Source of the DNA: JBCCMB01 sp039026555
GTDB lineage: Bacteria; Pseudomonadota; Alphaproteobacteria; Caulobacterales; Hyphomonadaceae
Reading direction: 5' to 3'
Length of the DNA stretch: 8,212 nt
NCBI GenBank assembly: GCA_039026555.1
Contig: JBCCMB010000124.1
Location: 1-8,212, forward strand
Within the stretch, counting starts at the first letter, position 1, and the number at the start of each line of letters is the position of its first letter. The position numbers and the translations under genes are program-made. The notes under the pieces are model-generated. The model was not told the origin of the DNA. It worked only from the letters and a program-made list of their open reading frames with translations, and ran no database searches. Below are positions 1 through 8,212 of this stretch, piece after piece.

Positions 1-1
1 G

Positions 2-625
2 CTGACGCGTGAGAACTTCAAAGCAGATATTGAGAAGTTGGTTCGCGGGAGTCCCGTCGCGTTGAGCCAAAAGGACGCGTCAGCATCGGTCCAATCAAGC
101 AGCGTTTCTGTCGAAGAGGATGGCCCGGCCGCGTATACCGCTTATGTGTCCACGCCGAAATCGGATCTGGCTGAGACGGCTAGTGTGTCCGTGGAGACAA
201 CAGATTCGCTCAAAATTGATGTCGCGAGCGAGGAAGAGTTTCAATTTCGTACATCGCCCAAATTGTGGCTTGGGCTTCCGTTGTACATCGTCTTATTTCC
301 GTTTCTGCCGCTATTTCTAACGATGATGGCGAAGTCGCAATTTATGATGTCGAAACGCGGATTTGAAACAAAGTTTGGCGGCGAGTTGCGTGCGATTCCC
401 TGGTCGGCGATTGAGTCAATTGAACAGAGGCGCGCTTCTTTTGGACTGGCGCCTCGGATCATCATAAGAGTGGCGGACGCCAAAAGGTTTGGCTGGAGAA
501 CAGTACTTTGGACGCGAGGCGTCAAAGTGGAGCGCCAACAAGTAGTTGTTTTTATTAAAAATATGACTTCAACTATAGATGTTATTGCTCAAACAGCAAT
601 CCGCTATCATCAATTGTATGGATAG
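2..625 (+). CDS. Hypothetical membrane protein, 3' part (SHOCT-like tail, one TM segment, possible PH-like end)
   Basis: The frame is open to the left edge, so this is the C-terminal part (about 207 residues visible) of a longer protein. The TTG at 38 is only an internal codon; residues LTRENFKADIEKLV around it look like the end of a SHOCT domain (inference from the short motif). A Ser/Thr/Glu-rich, probably disordered linker of about 70 residues follows, in which a SVSVE motif occurs twice. One strongly hydrophobic segment (visible residues about 88-110, from LWLGLPLYIV to LFLTMM) should span the membrane. The last 90 residues alternate beta-like stretches (IPWSAIESIEQRR, RIIIRVADAK, QQVVVFIK) and end in a predicted helix; this resembles a bacterial PH-like domain, but I cannot confirm it. 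Base composition differs from its neighbours: 541-600 has 15 G/C in 60 bases. It ends 52 bp before the convergent phoH-family stop. Function unknown; the reading frame itself is well supported. Confidence 0.7.
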   Translation: MTRENFKADIEKLVRGSPVALSQKDASASVQSSSVSVEEDGPAAYTAYVSTPKSDLAETASVSVETTDSLKIDVASEEEFQFRTSPKLWLGLPLYIVLFPFLPLFLTMMAKSQFMMSKRGFETKFGGELRAIPWSAIESIEQRRASFGLAPRIIIRVADAKRFGWRTVLWTRGVKVERQQVVVFIKNMTSTIDVIAQTAIRYHQLYG

Positions 626-677
626 CGAATTGCTGTTCATGCAGGATGACTAATTTCTACCCTGCTTTCGGTTCTGC

Positions 678-1511
678 TTAATCCAATACGTCGAGCATTT
701 TTGCGACCAGCGGGTGGCGGACGACATCTTCGGCGGCGAGCTTCACCACTGAAATATCCTCTACCTTGTCGAGGCTGTCGGCGACGCTTGAGAGGCCGGA
801 CAAGCCGGGCAGAAGGTCGGATTGGGCGGGGTCGCCCGTCACAATCATTTTTGAGTGCCAGCCCAAGCGCGTCAGCAGCATTTTGAGCTGCACTTGGGTG
901 CAGTTTTGCGCTTCGTCGATCACCACAAACGCGTTGTTCAGCGTGCGGCCGCGCATGAAGGCGACAGGCGCGATCTCGATCAAACCTTCGGCCATCATGG
1001 ATTTCAATTGGCGCGGCGCCAGCCGGTCGGACAAGGCGTCGTAGAGCGGTCGCAGATAGGGCGCGAGCTTGTCTTCCATATCGCCGGGAAGGAAACCGAT
1101 ATTCTCGCCAGCGTCGACCGCCGGGCGGGACAGAACGATGCGGCCGACATTTCCGGCCTTCAACGCCTCGACCGCCTTGGCGATCGCCAAATAGGTCTTG
1201 CCTGTTCCGGCCGGGCCAAGCGCTAGGACCAGATTGTCCGTATCGATCGCGTCTAGAAGGCGCGCTTGGCCTTCCGAACGCGGTGCGATGTTTTTGACAT
1301 AGCGTTGGTCTCGGCGAGGCTCGGTTGGAGCGTTTTGATTGGAATGGCTGTTTCTCTTTTTGCGGGCCCTCGGATCGTCGTCGGCCGGGTCCCATCCTCC
1401 GTCTATGGCGTAGATTTCAGCGCCCGAATTGCGTCCCTTTGCGGTGTCGTCGAAGTACTCGCTCGCGTCGAATTCGGCGCGGATACGGCGGACATTGGAT
1501 CGCTTTGCCAT
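678..1511 (-). CDS. PhoH family P-loop ATPase
   Basis: Predicted 277-residue cytoplasmic ATPase of the PhoH/YbeZ family, related to the N-terminal domain of superfamily 1 helicases and linked in other bacteria to RNA metabolism and ribosome maturation. Visible motifs: Walker A GPAGTGKT at residues 99-106, Walker B FVVIDEAQN at 195-203, and the family's GDPAQSDLLPG segment at 226-236. The first 70 residues are charged, low in complexity and rich in Asp, Arg and Asn; they replace the longer N-terminal domain of typical YbeZ (about 340 residues), so this is a short form. No PIN domain is present, so it is not PhoH2. I chose the ATG at 1511 because AAAAGGAG lies 8 nt upstream; a TTG at 1541 would add ten residues but would put this ribosome site inside the coding region. 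No ybeY is adjacent, so a ybeZ symbol is not justified. The leader is long and structured (see 1543-1576). Confidence 0.93.
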   Translation of the reverse strand: MAKRSNVRRIRAEFDASEYFDDTAKGRNSGAEIYAIDGGWDPADDDPRARKKRNSHSNQNAPTEPRRDQRYVKNIAPRSEGQARLLDAIDTDNLVLALGPAGTGKTYLAIAKAVEALKAGNVGRIVLSRPAVDAGENIGFLPGDMEDKLAPYLRPLYDALSDRLAPRQLKSMMAEGLIEIAPVAFMRGRTLNNAFVVIDEAQNCTQVQLKMLLTRLGWHSKMIVTGDPAQSDLLPGLSGLSSVADSLDKVEDISVVKLAAEDVVRHPLVAKMLDVLD

Positions 1512-1519
1512 GGGGAGGG

Positions 1520-1527
1520 CTCCTTTT
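1520..1527 (-). promoter_or_regulatory. Ribosome binding site that sets the phoH-family start
   Basis: On the minus strand AAAAGGAG is followed by 8 nt and ATG (1511-1509). It is the best Shine-Dalgarno match near the gene and favours this start over the TTG at 1541. Confidence 0.75.
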
Positions 1528-1542
1528 CGGGGCTTACGCAAG

Positions 1543-1576
1543 AAAAACGCCGCAGGCTGGAAAAGCGATGCGGCGT
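1543..1576 (-). terminator. Terminator-like hairpin in the phoH-family leader
   Basis: On the minus strand ACGCCGCA (1576-1569) pairs perfectly with TGCGGCGT (1554-1547) across a 14-nt loop, and the stem runs into five T (1547-1543). This is the form of an intrinsic terminator, yet it points into the phoH-family gene and ends about 30 nt before its start codon. It may be an attenuator, or the end of a short upstream RNA, with phoH then needing a second promoter or readthrough. The structure is seen directly; the activity is inferred. Confidence 0.5.
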
Positions 1577-1607
1577 CGACGAAACAGACAAAAATCGGAG
1601 GGGAGAG

Positions 1608-1637
1608 CGCCCGCCAGACCCTGGCGGCGGGCTTTTT
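1608..1637 (+). terminator. GC-rich hairpin followed by T5, plus-strand orientation
   Basis: CCGCCAG (1611-1617) pairs with CTGGCGG (1621-1627) around a 3-nt loop; alternatively GCCCGCC (1609-1615) pairs with GGCGGGC (1626-1632). Five T follow (1633-1637). It is shaped like a plus-strand intrinsic terminator. No plus-strand gene lies just upstream, since 678-1511 is coded on the other strand, so it could stop antisense transcription before it reaches the carbonic anhydrase gene, or end an unannotated short RNA. Confidence 0.45.
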
Positions 1638-1691
1638 GGGGCGGCTGGCGGCGATGCGCTCAACAAGTGCTCCTTATACTCGTGAGGCTGC

Positions 1692-1714
1692 GATTCTCGC
1701 CACCCCGACGAATC
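1692..1714. promoter_or_regulatory. Pair of GANTC methylation sites in the divergent region
   Basis: GATTC at 1692-1696 and GAATC at 1710-1714 both match GANTC, the CcrM adenine methylation site of alphaproteobacteria. They lie 18 bp apart and 26-48 bp from the CtrA box. The motif also occurs elsewhere in the window, so the pairing is suggestive only. Confidence 0.4.
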
Positions 1715-1739
1715 TTCCTTTTCATTACGCTACACCACC

Positions 1740-1755
1740 GTTAACGACAGTTTAA
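1740..1755 (-). promoter_or_regulatory. CtrA-type response-regulator box (TTAA-N7-TTAAC)
   Basis: Read on the minus strand, TTAA (1755-1752), seven bases and TTAAC (1744-1740) give an exact match to the full CtrA consensus known from Caulobacter and relatives. It sits 41 bp before the carbonic anhydrase ATG and about 230 bp before the phoH-family start. On the minus side TAATGA (1727-1722) is a possible -10 element placed 17 bp from a -35 position covered by the box, giving a leader near 200 nt. On the plus side CATTAA (1770-1775) is a possible -10. Either or both genes could be controlled. The match is seen; binding is inferred. Confidence 0.55.
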
Positions 1756-1796
1756 AGACGCAAAAGCTTCATTAAGACATCATTTGGGAGGCACAT

Positions 1797-2327
1797 ATGG
1801 CCATTTATGCGCTCGACGGCGTCGGAATTCAGACGACGGGAGAGGGGGAGTATTGGGTGGCCGACAGTGCTGCGGCGATTGGCAATGTGATCTTCAAAAA
1901 GAACGCGTCCCTCTGGTTCGGCGCGGTGGCGCGCGGCGACAATGATCCCATCACGATCGGCGAAAACTCCAATGTGCAAGATGGATCGGTTTTACACACC
2001 GATCACGGCGCCCCGCTAACCGTTGGCGACAATGTCACCATCGGCCATATGGTGATGCTGCATGGCTGCACGATCGGCGACAACACCTTGATCGGGATTG
2101 GCTCGACGATTCTGAACGGCGCGAAAATAGGCAAGAACTGCATTATCGGCGCGCATGCTTTGATCCCCGAGGGCAAGGAGATCCCTGACAATTCGCTTGT
2201 CATGGGCGCGCCCGGCAAAGTGGTGAAGGAAGTCTCCGAGATGCAGACCCAAGTCATCACGGGATCGGCGCTGCATTACGTGGAAAATTGGAAGCGCTAT
2301 GCGGCGGGACTTGTCCGCACAGATTAA
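1797..2327 (+). CDS. Gamma-class carbonic anhydrase family protein
   Basis: A 176-residue left-handed beta-helix protein built from hexapeptide repeats (runs such as ITIGENSNVQDG, LTVGDNVTIG, CTIGDNTLIG, AKIGKNCIIG). The three zinc ligands of gamma carbonic anhydrases are in place: His67, His84 and His89, with the 5-residue spacing of the last pair seen in the archaeal Cam enzyme. Arg46, Asp48 and Gln61 match the conserved Arg, Asp and Gln of the active-site region. The short form without the Cam acidic loop is the usual bacterial YrdA/PaaY-like type, where trimers form but CO2 hydration is often weak or untested; the substrate is therefore uncertain. There is no signal peptide, so it is cytoplasmic. 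The start is firm: GGGAGG lies 5 nt before the ATG. It precedes recQ by 59 bp on the same strand and is probably co-transcribed with it. A CtrA box lies 41 bp upstream. Confidence 0.93.
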   Translation: MAIYALDGVGIQTTGEGEYWVADSAAAIGNVIFKKNASLWFGAVARGDNDPITIGENSNVQDGSVLHTDHGAPLTVGDNVTIGHMVMLHGCTIGDNTLIGIGSTILNGAKIGKNCIIGAHALIPEGKEIPDNSLVMGAPGKVVKEVSEMQTQVITGSALHYVENWKRYAAGLVRTD

Positions 2328-2347
2328 TGCGCTGACCCGGTTTGTTC

Positions 2348-2382
2348 GCCTCGCATGGAGGCTGACAGGCCGCTAGGCTGTC
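2348..2382 (+). other. Two tandem hairpins in front of recQ
   Basis: GCCTC (2348-2352) pairs with GAGGC (2358-2362) over a 5-nt loop. Next, GACAG (2364-2368) pairs with CTGTC (2378-2382), with an inner CC/GG pair and a GCTA loop. The second hairpin ends 4 nt before the recQ ATG and covers the place where a ribosome site should be; no clear GGAG-like site is free. No T run follows, so these are not intrinsic terminators. They may limit translation of recQ. Confidence 0.35.
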
Positions 2383-2386
2383 GGTC

Positions 2387-4255
2387 ATGAACGCGCAACC
2401 GATTCTCGCCGATGCCGACCCGCCCGTCGAAATCGATCTTGAACCCGCACGCGAAATATTGCGCCGGGTCTTCGGCTACAACGCATTTCGAGGACTGCAA
2501 GAAGTCGTCATCGCAGAAGCTTTGGCTGGACGAGATGCGCTCGCGATCTTGCCGACCGGCGGCGGAAAAAGCCTGTGCTATCAAATTCCCGCTCTGTTGC
2601 GGCCTGGCGTGGGCCTGGTTGTGTCGCCGCTGATTGCGTTGATGGCCGATCAGGTGGACGCGCTGAAACAAGCGGGCGTGCGCGCCGAACGCCTAGATTC
2701 GAGCATGGATTACGCAGCGCGCATGGACGCGCTTAACCGCGCCGGCGCCGGCGATATGGATTTGCTCTACGTTTCGCCCGAAGGGTTGATGGGCAATGAT
2801 CTCGCAGCGCGTTTGCAGGACATTCAAATGTCGATCATCGCTGTCGACGAGGCCCATTGCGTCAGCCAATGGGGCCATGATTTCCGCCCAGATTATCGAG
2901 CGCTTGGACGGCTGAAAGACCTGTTCCCGGGCGTTCCGAGACTGGCCGTGACCGCCACCGCGGATCCGCGCACGCGTGCGGACATAAAGACCCAATTACG
3001 GTTGGAGGACGTCGGCGAGCTCGTTGCGTCTTTTGATCGGCCTAACCTCGTTTTATCGGCGGAACGCAAGGATGGCCGCGGCGCCGACCGCATCCTTCAG
3101 CTGGTCAAAGATCGCCCCGGCCAATCCGGCGTGGTCTATGCCGGCACGCGCGACGGCGTGGAGCGCACAGCGGAGAGCCTCGTGAAAGCCGGCATTTCTG
3201 CGATCGCCTATCACGCCGGCTTGGACGCTGAGACGCGGGCCGAACGCCAGCGTCGATTTTTGTTGGATGACGGCGTGGTCATGGTGGCGACGGTGGCGTT
3301 CGGCATGGGCGTGGACAAGCCGGATGTGCGGTTCGTGATACATGCCGATCCGCCAAAATCGATCGAAGCCTACTGGCAGGAAGTCGGCCGCGCGGGGCGC
3401 GACGGCGAACCGGCGGAAGGCGTCGCATTCTTCGGGCCGGCTGACATGCGCCGGTTGGTGCGCTGGGCCGAAGCCTCGGACGCGACAGATGAGATCCGCC
3501 AAGTCCAGGTGAAGAAAACGCGGCAATTATTCGCCTTCCTGGATGGCGTCGCCTGTCGCCGTGCGGCCGTGCGACGCTATTTCGGCGAGACCGATGTGGA
3601 AGATTGCGGGGAATGCGACAATTGCAGACGGCCGAAATCAGACGGCTATGACGCCGCGCGCTGGGCGCAAATGGCGGTGTCCGCCGTCATCCGCACCGGC
3701 CAACGCTTTGGGCGCGGCCGCATTATCAATCATCTGCGCGGCGACGCCAAAGACCAGATGGATAGAGACCTCTCCCATCTATCCACTTTCGGAGTGGGCG
3801 AGGCGTTGGCCCAAGCCGGATGGCGCGCGGTGATCGATCAACTCTTATTCGACGGATTGCTGGGCGAGGATGATCGTAACAACCGTCCGATCCTTTATGC
3901 GCCCGACAAGGACGCGTGCCGCGCCCTCTTCTCTGGGGATATCAGCGTGTCGCTTAGGGACGATCCGACGCAAATCCGCAAGACACGTTCACGCAAATCA
4001 GCAAGCGCCGTGGACATGTCCGATTTGTCCGCGCGCGACCAGGCCTTGTTTGAGGCGTTGCGGGCTTGGCGGCGAGATTTGGCGCAAGAAAAGGGCGTGC
4101 CGCCTTATGTGATCTTCCACGACAAAACCCTGCGCGCCATCGCCTTAGAACGTCCCGCCGACCGAGACGCCTTACGAGCGATCGCCGGCGTCGGCGAGAA
4201 AAAAGCGGAACGCTATGCAGAAGACGTCGCCCGCATCATTCGCGACGCGAATTAG
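2387..4255 (+). CDS. recQ: ATP-dependent DNA helicase RecQ
   Basis: A 622-residue 3'-5' DNA helicase of superfamily 2, which unwinds recombination intermediates and supports RecF-type gap repair and fork restart. Motifs in order: motif 0 FRGLQ (34-38), Walker A TGGGKS (57-62), DEAH (154-157), the aromatic-rich loop QWGHDFRP (161-168), motif III TATAD, and motif VI QEVGRAGRDG. The zinc site is complete: Cys390, Cys407, Cys410 and Cys413, with the same 17-3-3 spacing as in E. coli RecQ. A winged-helix (RQC) region follows, then a C-terminal HRDC domain (about 552-622, ending in the GVGEKKAERYAEDV helix-hairpin segment). The length is normal. The ATG at 2387 lacks a good Shine-Dalgarno site; the first 20 residues before the helicase core are variable, so the start is less certain than the gene. 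It follows the carbonic anhydrase gene and converges with alaS 4 bp beyond its stop. Confidence 0.97.
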   Translation: MNAQPILADADPPVEIDLEPAREILRRVFGYNAFRGLQEVVIAEALAGRDALAILPTGGGKSLCYQIPALLRPGVGLVVSPLIALMADQVDALKQAGVRAERLDSSMDYAARMDALNRAGAGDMDLLYVSPEGLMGNDLAARLQDIQMSIIAVDEAHCVSQWGHDFRPDYRALGRLKDLFPGVPRLAVTATADPRTRADIKTQLRLEDVGELVASFDRPNLVLSAERKDGRGADRILQLVKDRPGQSGVVYAGTRDGVERTAESLVKAGISAIAYHAGLDAETRAERQRRFLLDDGVVMVATVAFGMGVDKPDVRFVIHADPPKSIEAYWQEVGRAGRDGEPAEGVAFFGPADMRRLVRWAEASDATDEIRQVQVKKTRQLFAFLDGVACRRAAVRRYFGETDVEDCGECDNCRRPKSDGYDAARWAQMAVSAVIRTGQRFGRGRIINHLRGDAKDQMDRDLSHLSTFGVGEALAQAGWRAVIDQLLFDGLLGEDDRNNRPILYAPDKDACRALFSGDISVSLRDDPTQIRKTRSRKSASAVDMSDLSARDQALFEALRAWRRDLAQEKGVPPYVIFHDKTLRAIALERPADRDALRAIAGVGEKKAERYAEDVARIIRDAN

Positions 4256-4259
4256 CCGC

Positions 4260-6914
<2,655 letters not shown>

Positions 6915-6934
6915 GGACGCTCCGGATCGACGCG

Positions 6935-7000
6935 CCGCGGGACGTTCGCGGCTTCGCGGTTATGGCGTGGCGACGGCCGGGTTTCCACCCGGGGACGTCG
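6935..7000 (-). other. Structured leader of alaS: hairpin with GGAA tetraloop plus a second stem
   Basis: On the minus strand CCGGGT, loop GGAA and ACCCGG form a perfect 6-bp stem (6992-6977) with a GNRA-type tetraloop. It is extended by CGACG/CGTCG arms (7000-6996 and 6975-6971) across a small internal loop. A second stem, CCGCG (6951-6947) with CGCGG (6939-6935), follows 12-35 nt before the alaS ribosome site. No T run follows. On the DNA level the same symmetry could also be a protein binding site. Role unknown. Confidence 0.4.
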
Positions 7001-7013
7001 CCCAGCCGGCATG

Positions 7014-7031
7014 GCGCGCTAAATCGCGCGC
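7014..7031. repeat. Short inverted repeat GCGCGC in the divergent alaS/protease region
   Basis: GCGCGC (7014-7019) and GCGCGC (7026-7031) flank a TAAATC spacer and can form a 6-bp hairpin that abuts an ATG at 7032. Such alternating GC is common in GC-rich DNA, so chance is a real possibility. Confidence 0.3.
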
Positions 7032-7093
7032 ATGAGCGAAGGACCACCACGTCAAGGCGACGACGGACCGCGCGCGACCGCCGGGGGACGGAA

Positions 7094-7822
7094 GTGAGGG
7101 GCGGGGCGAAATGGGTCGCCATCCTCGCGGTCATCCTCGGCCTGTCCTGGATTGCGAAAGATCGCATCCTTTTCGTCGAAAATAACGGCGGCTACGGCGA
7201 TTCCACCGGCACCGCCTTTCCGATCGGGCAGGATTTGTGGATGACGGCGCGTCATGTGATCGCCCGCTGCGCGCGGATCGGGGTCGGCGACGCCCCGCCG
7301 ACGACCGCGCGGGATCATTGGCTCTTCCGGCTCGCGCAGACGGTCTATGTCGACCCCGAAGCGGACGTCGCCATCCTACGCGCTCGGATCGACGCACCCG
7401 CCCATCCGCTGGCGGACACGCCGCCGGCTGCCGGCGAACGCGGCTTGGCGTTTGGTTTTCCGCAGGGGCGACCGGCGGTGGTGCAGGCGGAAATGCGCGG
7501 CGTCCGGCGGGCGCAGGGCGCCGGCGACTTCGTGTTGACCGACCGCACTTCTGAATGGCGCGTGGAAGCCGTCAGCCGGTCCGACATCCGCAGCTTGGAT
7601 GGAATCAGCGGCGGCCCCGTGTTGAACGCCGCCGGCGAGGTGGTGGGCGTCGCCATGGCGTCGCGGCGCGATGGCCGTGCGTTCAACGCCACGAGCCAGG
7701 CCGCGATGACCGCCGCCGCCGCCCGCGCCGGGCTCAGTCTTACGTCGCGGCCCGCGTCGCGGCTGTCGGAAGGCGATCCGACACGGCTCACCCGCCCCGT
7801 CGTCTGCGAGGCGCCGGGCTAA
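7094..7822 (+). CDS. Membrane-anchored trypsin-like serine protease
   Basis: About 242 residues from the GTG at 7094. One hydrophobic segment at residues 7-21 (WVAILAVILGLSWIA) follows basic residues and should act as an uncleaved signal anchor, placing the rest in the periplasm. The chymotrypsin-fold triad is visible: His54 in TARHVI, Asp91 in PEADVAIL, and Ser172 in GISGGP. The GTAF segment before the His and the VVGVAMASR strand after the Ser are also typical of DegP/HtrA-like and other bacterial S1 proteases. No PDZ domain follows; the tail after the catalytic domain is only about 40 residues and Arg/Ser-rich. It is therefore a single-domain protease of unknown target, perhaps in envelope quality control or signalling (inference). 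An ATG at 6962 would add 44 very Arg-rich residues of poor quality, so I reject that start. GGGGGA lies 5 nt before the GTG, a modest ribosome site. The stop overlaps that of the convergent VOC gene. Confidence 0.85.
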   Translation: MRGGAKWVAILAVILGLSWIAKDRILFVENNGGYGDSTGTAFPIGQDLWMTARHVIARCARIGVGDAPPTTARDHWLFRLAQTVYVDPEADVAILRARIDAPAHPLADTPPAAGERGLAFGFPQGRPAVVQAEMRGVRRAQGAGDFVLTDRTSEWRVEAVSRSDIRSLDGISGGPVLNAAGEVVGVAMASRRDGRAFNATSQAAMTAAAARAGLSLTSRPASRLSEGDPTRLTRPVVCEAPG

Positions 7823-8211
7823 CCTTTTCGTTCGGCCGCGCGCCGTTGCATTTCATCCGGCGCGACGGATTCGGTCTGCGTCGCGATCCACCAGAGGTTT
7901 CCGAACGGGTCCCGCACTCCGCCATTGCGGTCGCCATAGAACTGTTCGTCGGGCGGCTGAACCAACTCAGCCCCCGCCGACACCGCTTTGTCGATCACGG
8001 CGTCGCAATCGTTGACATAGACGTAGAGGAAGGCCGGATGCGGCCCGAAACCACGGGCTTCGGCGAACATGAAGCGGTTGTCGCCCAGTTTCATTTCGCC
8101 GTTCCAGACCGCGCCGTCCTCATGCCGCAGCACGCCCACGGTCTCCGCCCCGAAGACGGTCTCGGCGAACGCCATCGCGCCCGCCGCATCCGCCACCGCG
8201 ATATAGGCCAG
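7819..8211 (-). CDS. VOC superfamily (glyoxalase/bleomycin-resistance fold) protein, 5' end beyond the window
   Basis: The frame remains open to the right edge, so the N-terminus is missing; 130 residues are visible. The GTG at 8196 is internal, because LAYIAVADAAGAMAFAETVF across it is the expected first beta-alpha unit of a VOC module. The second unit holds FLYVYVNDCDAVIDKAVSAG, and the end carries YGDRNGGVRDPFGNLWWIAT, a signature of PhnB/YdeR-type single-domain proteins. Such proteins are dimers with a metal or small-molecule pocket; the Glu and His ligands of true glyoxalase I are not all present, so the reaction cannot be stated. Cytoplasmic, no signal peptide visible. Its TAG stop (7821-7819) overlaps the TAA of the protease gene (7820-7822), leaving no space between the convergent genes. 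Confidence 0.88.
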   Translation of the reverse strand: MAYIAVADAAGAMAFAETVFGAETVGVLRHEDGAVWNGEMKLGDNRFMFAEARGFGPHPAFLYVYVNDCDAVIDKAVSAGAELVQPPDEQFYGDRNGGVRDPFGNLWWIATQTESVAPDEMQRRAAERKG

Positions 8212-8212
8212 C

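Noticed and set aside
641..665. GCAGG/CCTGC inverted repeat between the first gene and phoH
   Set aside because: Only 5 bp with a 15-nt loop and no T run; too weak for a terminator call.
637..1395. A 252-codon frame on the minus strand overlapping the phoH-family gene
   Set aside because: Arg/Pro-rich shadow of the phoH frame; the PhoH motifs are all in the other frame.
1403..1666. An 87-codon minus-strand ORF with TTG start preceded by AAGGAG at the phoH leader
   Set aside because: It overlaps the phoH-family start by over 100 bp, is Ser/Pro/Arg-rich and runs through both hairpins. The ribosome-site match is the only support, so a leader peptide is not claimed.
1640..1740. A tRNA-like stretch (GATTCTCGC) in the phoH/carbonic-anhydrase gap
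   Set aside because: No cloverleaf can be built: acceptor and anticodon arms are missing.
6971..7000. T-box riboswitch for alaS
   Set aside because: TGGA does not match the tRNA-Ala acceptor end, no specifier stem is recognised and no terminator or sequestering alternative is visible. Kept only as a structured leader.
6962..7093. ATG at 6962 as the protease start
   Set aside because: It would add 44 residues very rich in Arg and Thr with no signal character, read through the alaS leader hairpin. The GTG at 7094 places the TM segment at a normal N-terminal position.

Overview
The window looks like ordinary chromosome from an alphaproteobacterium. The genes are mostly GC-rich. The phoH/gamma-carbonic-anhydrase gap carries a perfect CtrA-type box (TTAA-N7-TTAAC) and two GANTC (CcrM-type) sites, a combination typical of cell-cycle control in this class. 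A Caulobacter/Hyphomonas-like placement is inference only.

Layout, left to right. (1) The 3' part of an AT-richer membrane protein gene of unknown function runs off the left edge (2-625, +). (2) A PhoH-family ATPase lies at 678-1511 (-). (3) A 285-bp divergent intergenic region (1512-1796) holds the CtrA box, two GANTC sites and two terminator-like hairpins pointing in opposite directions. (4) A gamma-class carbonic anhydrase-like protein (1797-2327, +) is followed 59 bp later by RecQ helicase (2387-4255, +), probably in one transcript. (5) Alanyl-tRNA synthetase (4260-6914, -) converges on recQ with only 4 bp between the stop codons. (6) A 179-bp divergent region with strong hairpins separates alaS from a membrane-anchored trypsin-like serine protease (about 7094-7822, +). 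(7) A VOC/glyoxalase-fold protein (7819-8211, -) overlaps the protease stop codon tail to tail and runs off the right edge.

The genes are mainly housekeeping functions: RNA-associated ATPase, DNA repair, translation and envelope proteolysis. They do not form an evident single pathway. I see no CRISPR array, insertion sequence, tRNA, rRNA, phage gene or toxin/defence cassette. The parts that known families do not explain are the phoH upstream region with its regulatory sites and hairpins, the structured leader of alaS, the short hairpin-filled gap before recQ, and the AT-rich partial gene at the left edge. I found no convincing new multi-gene system.
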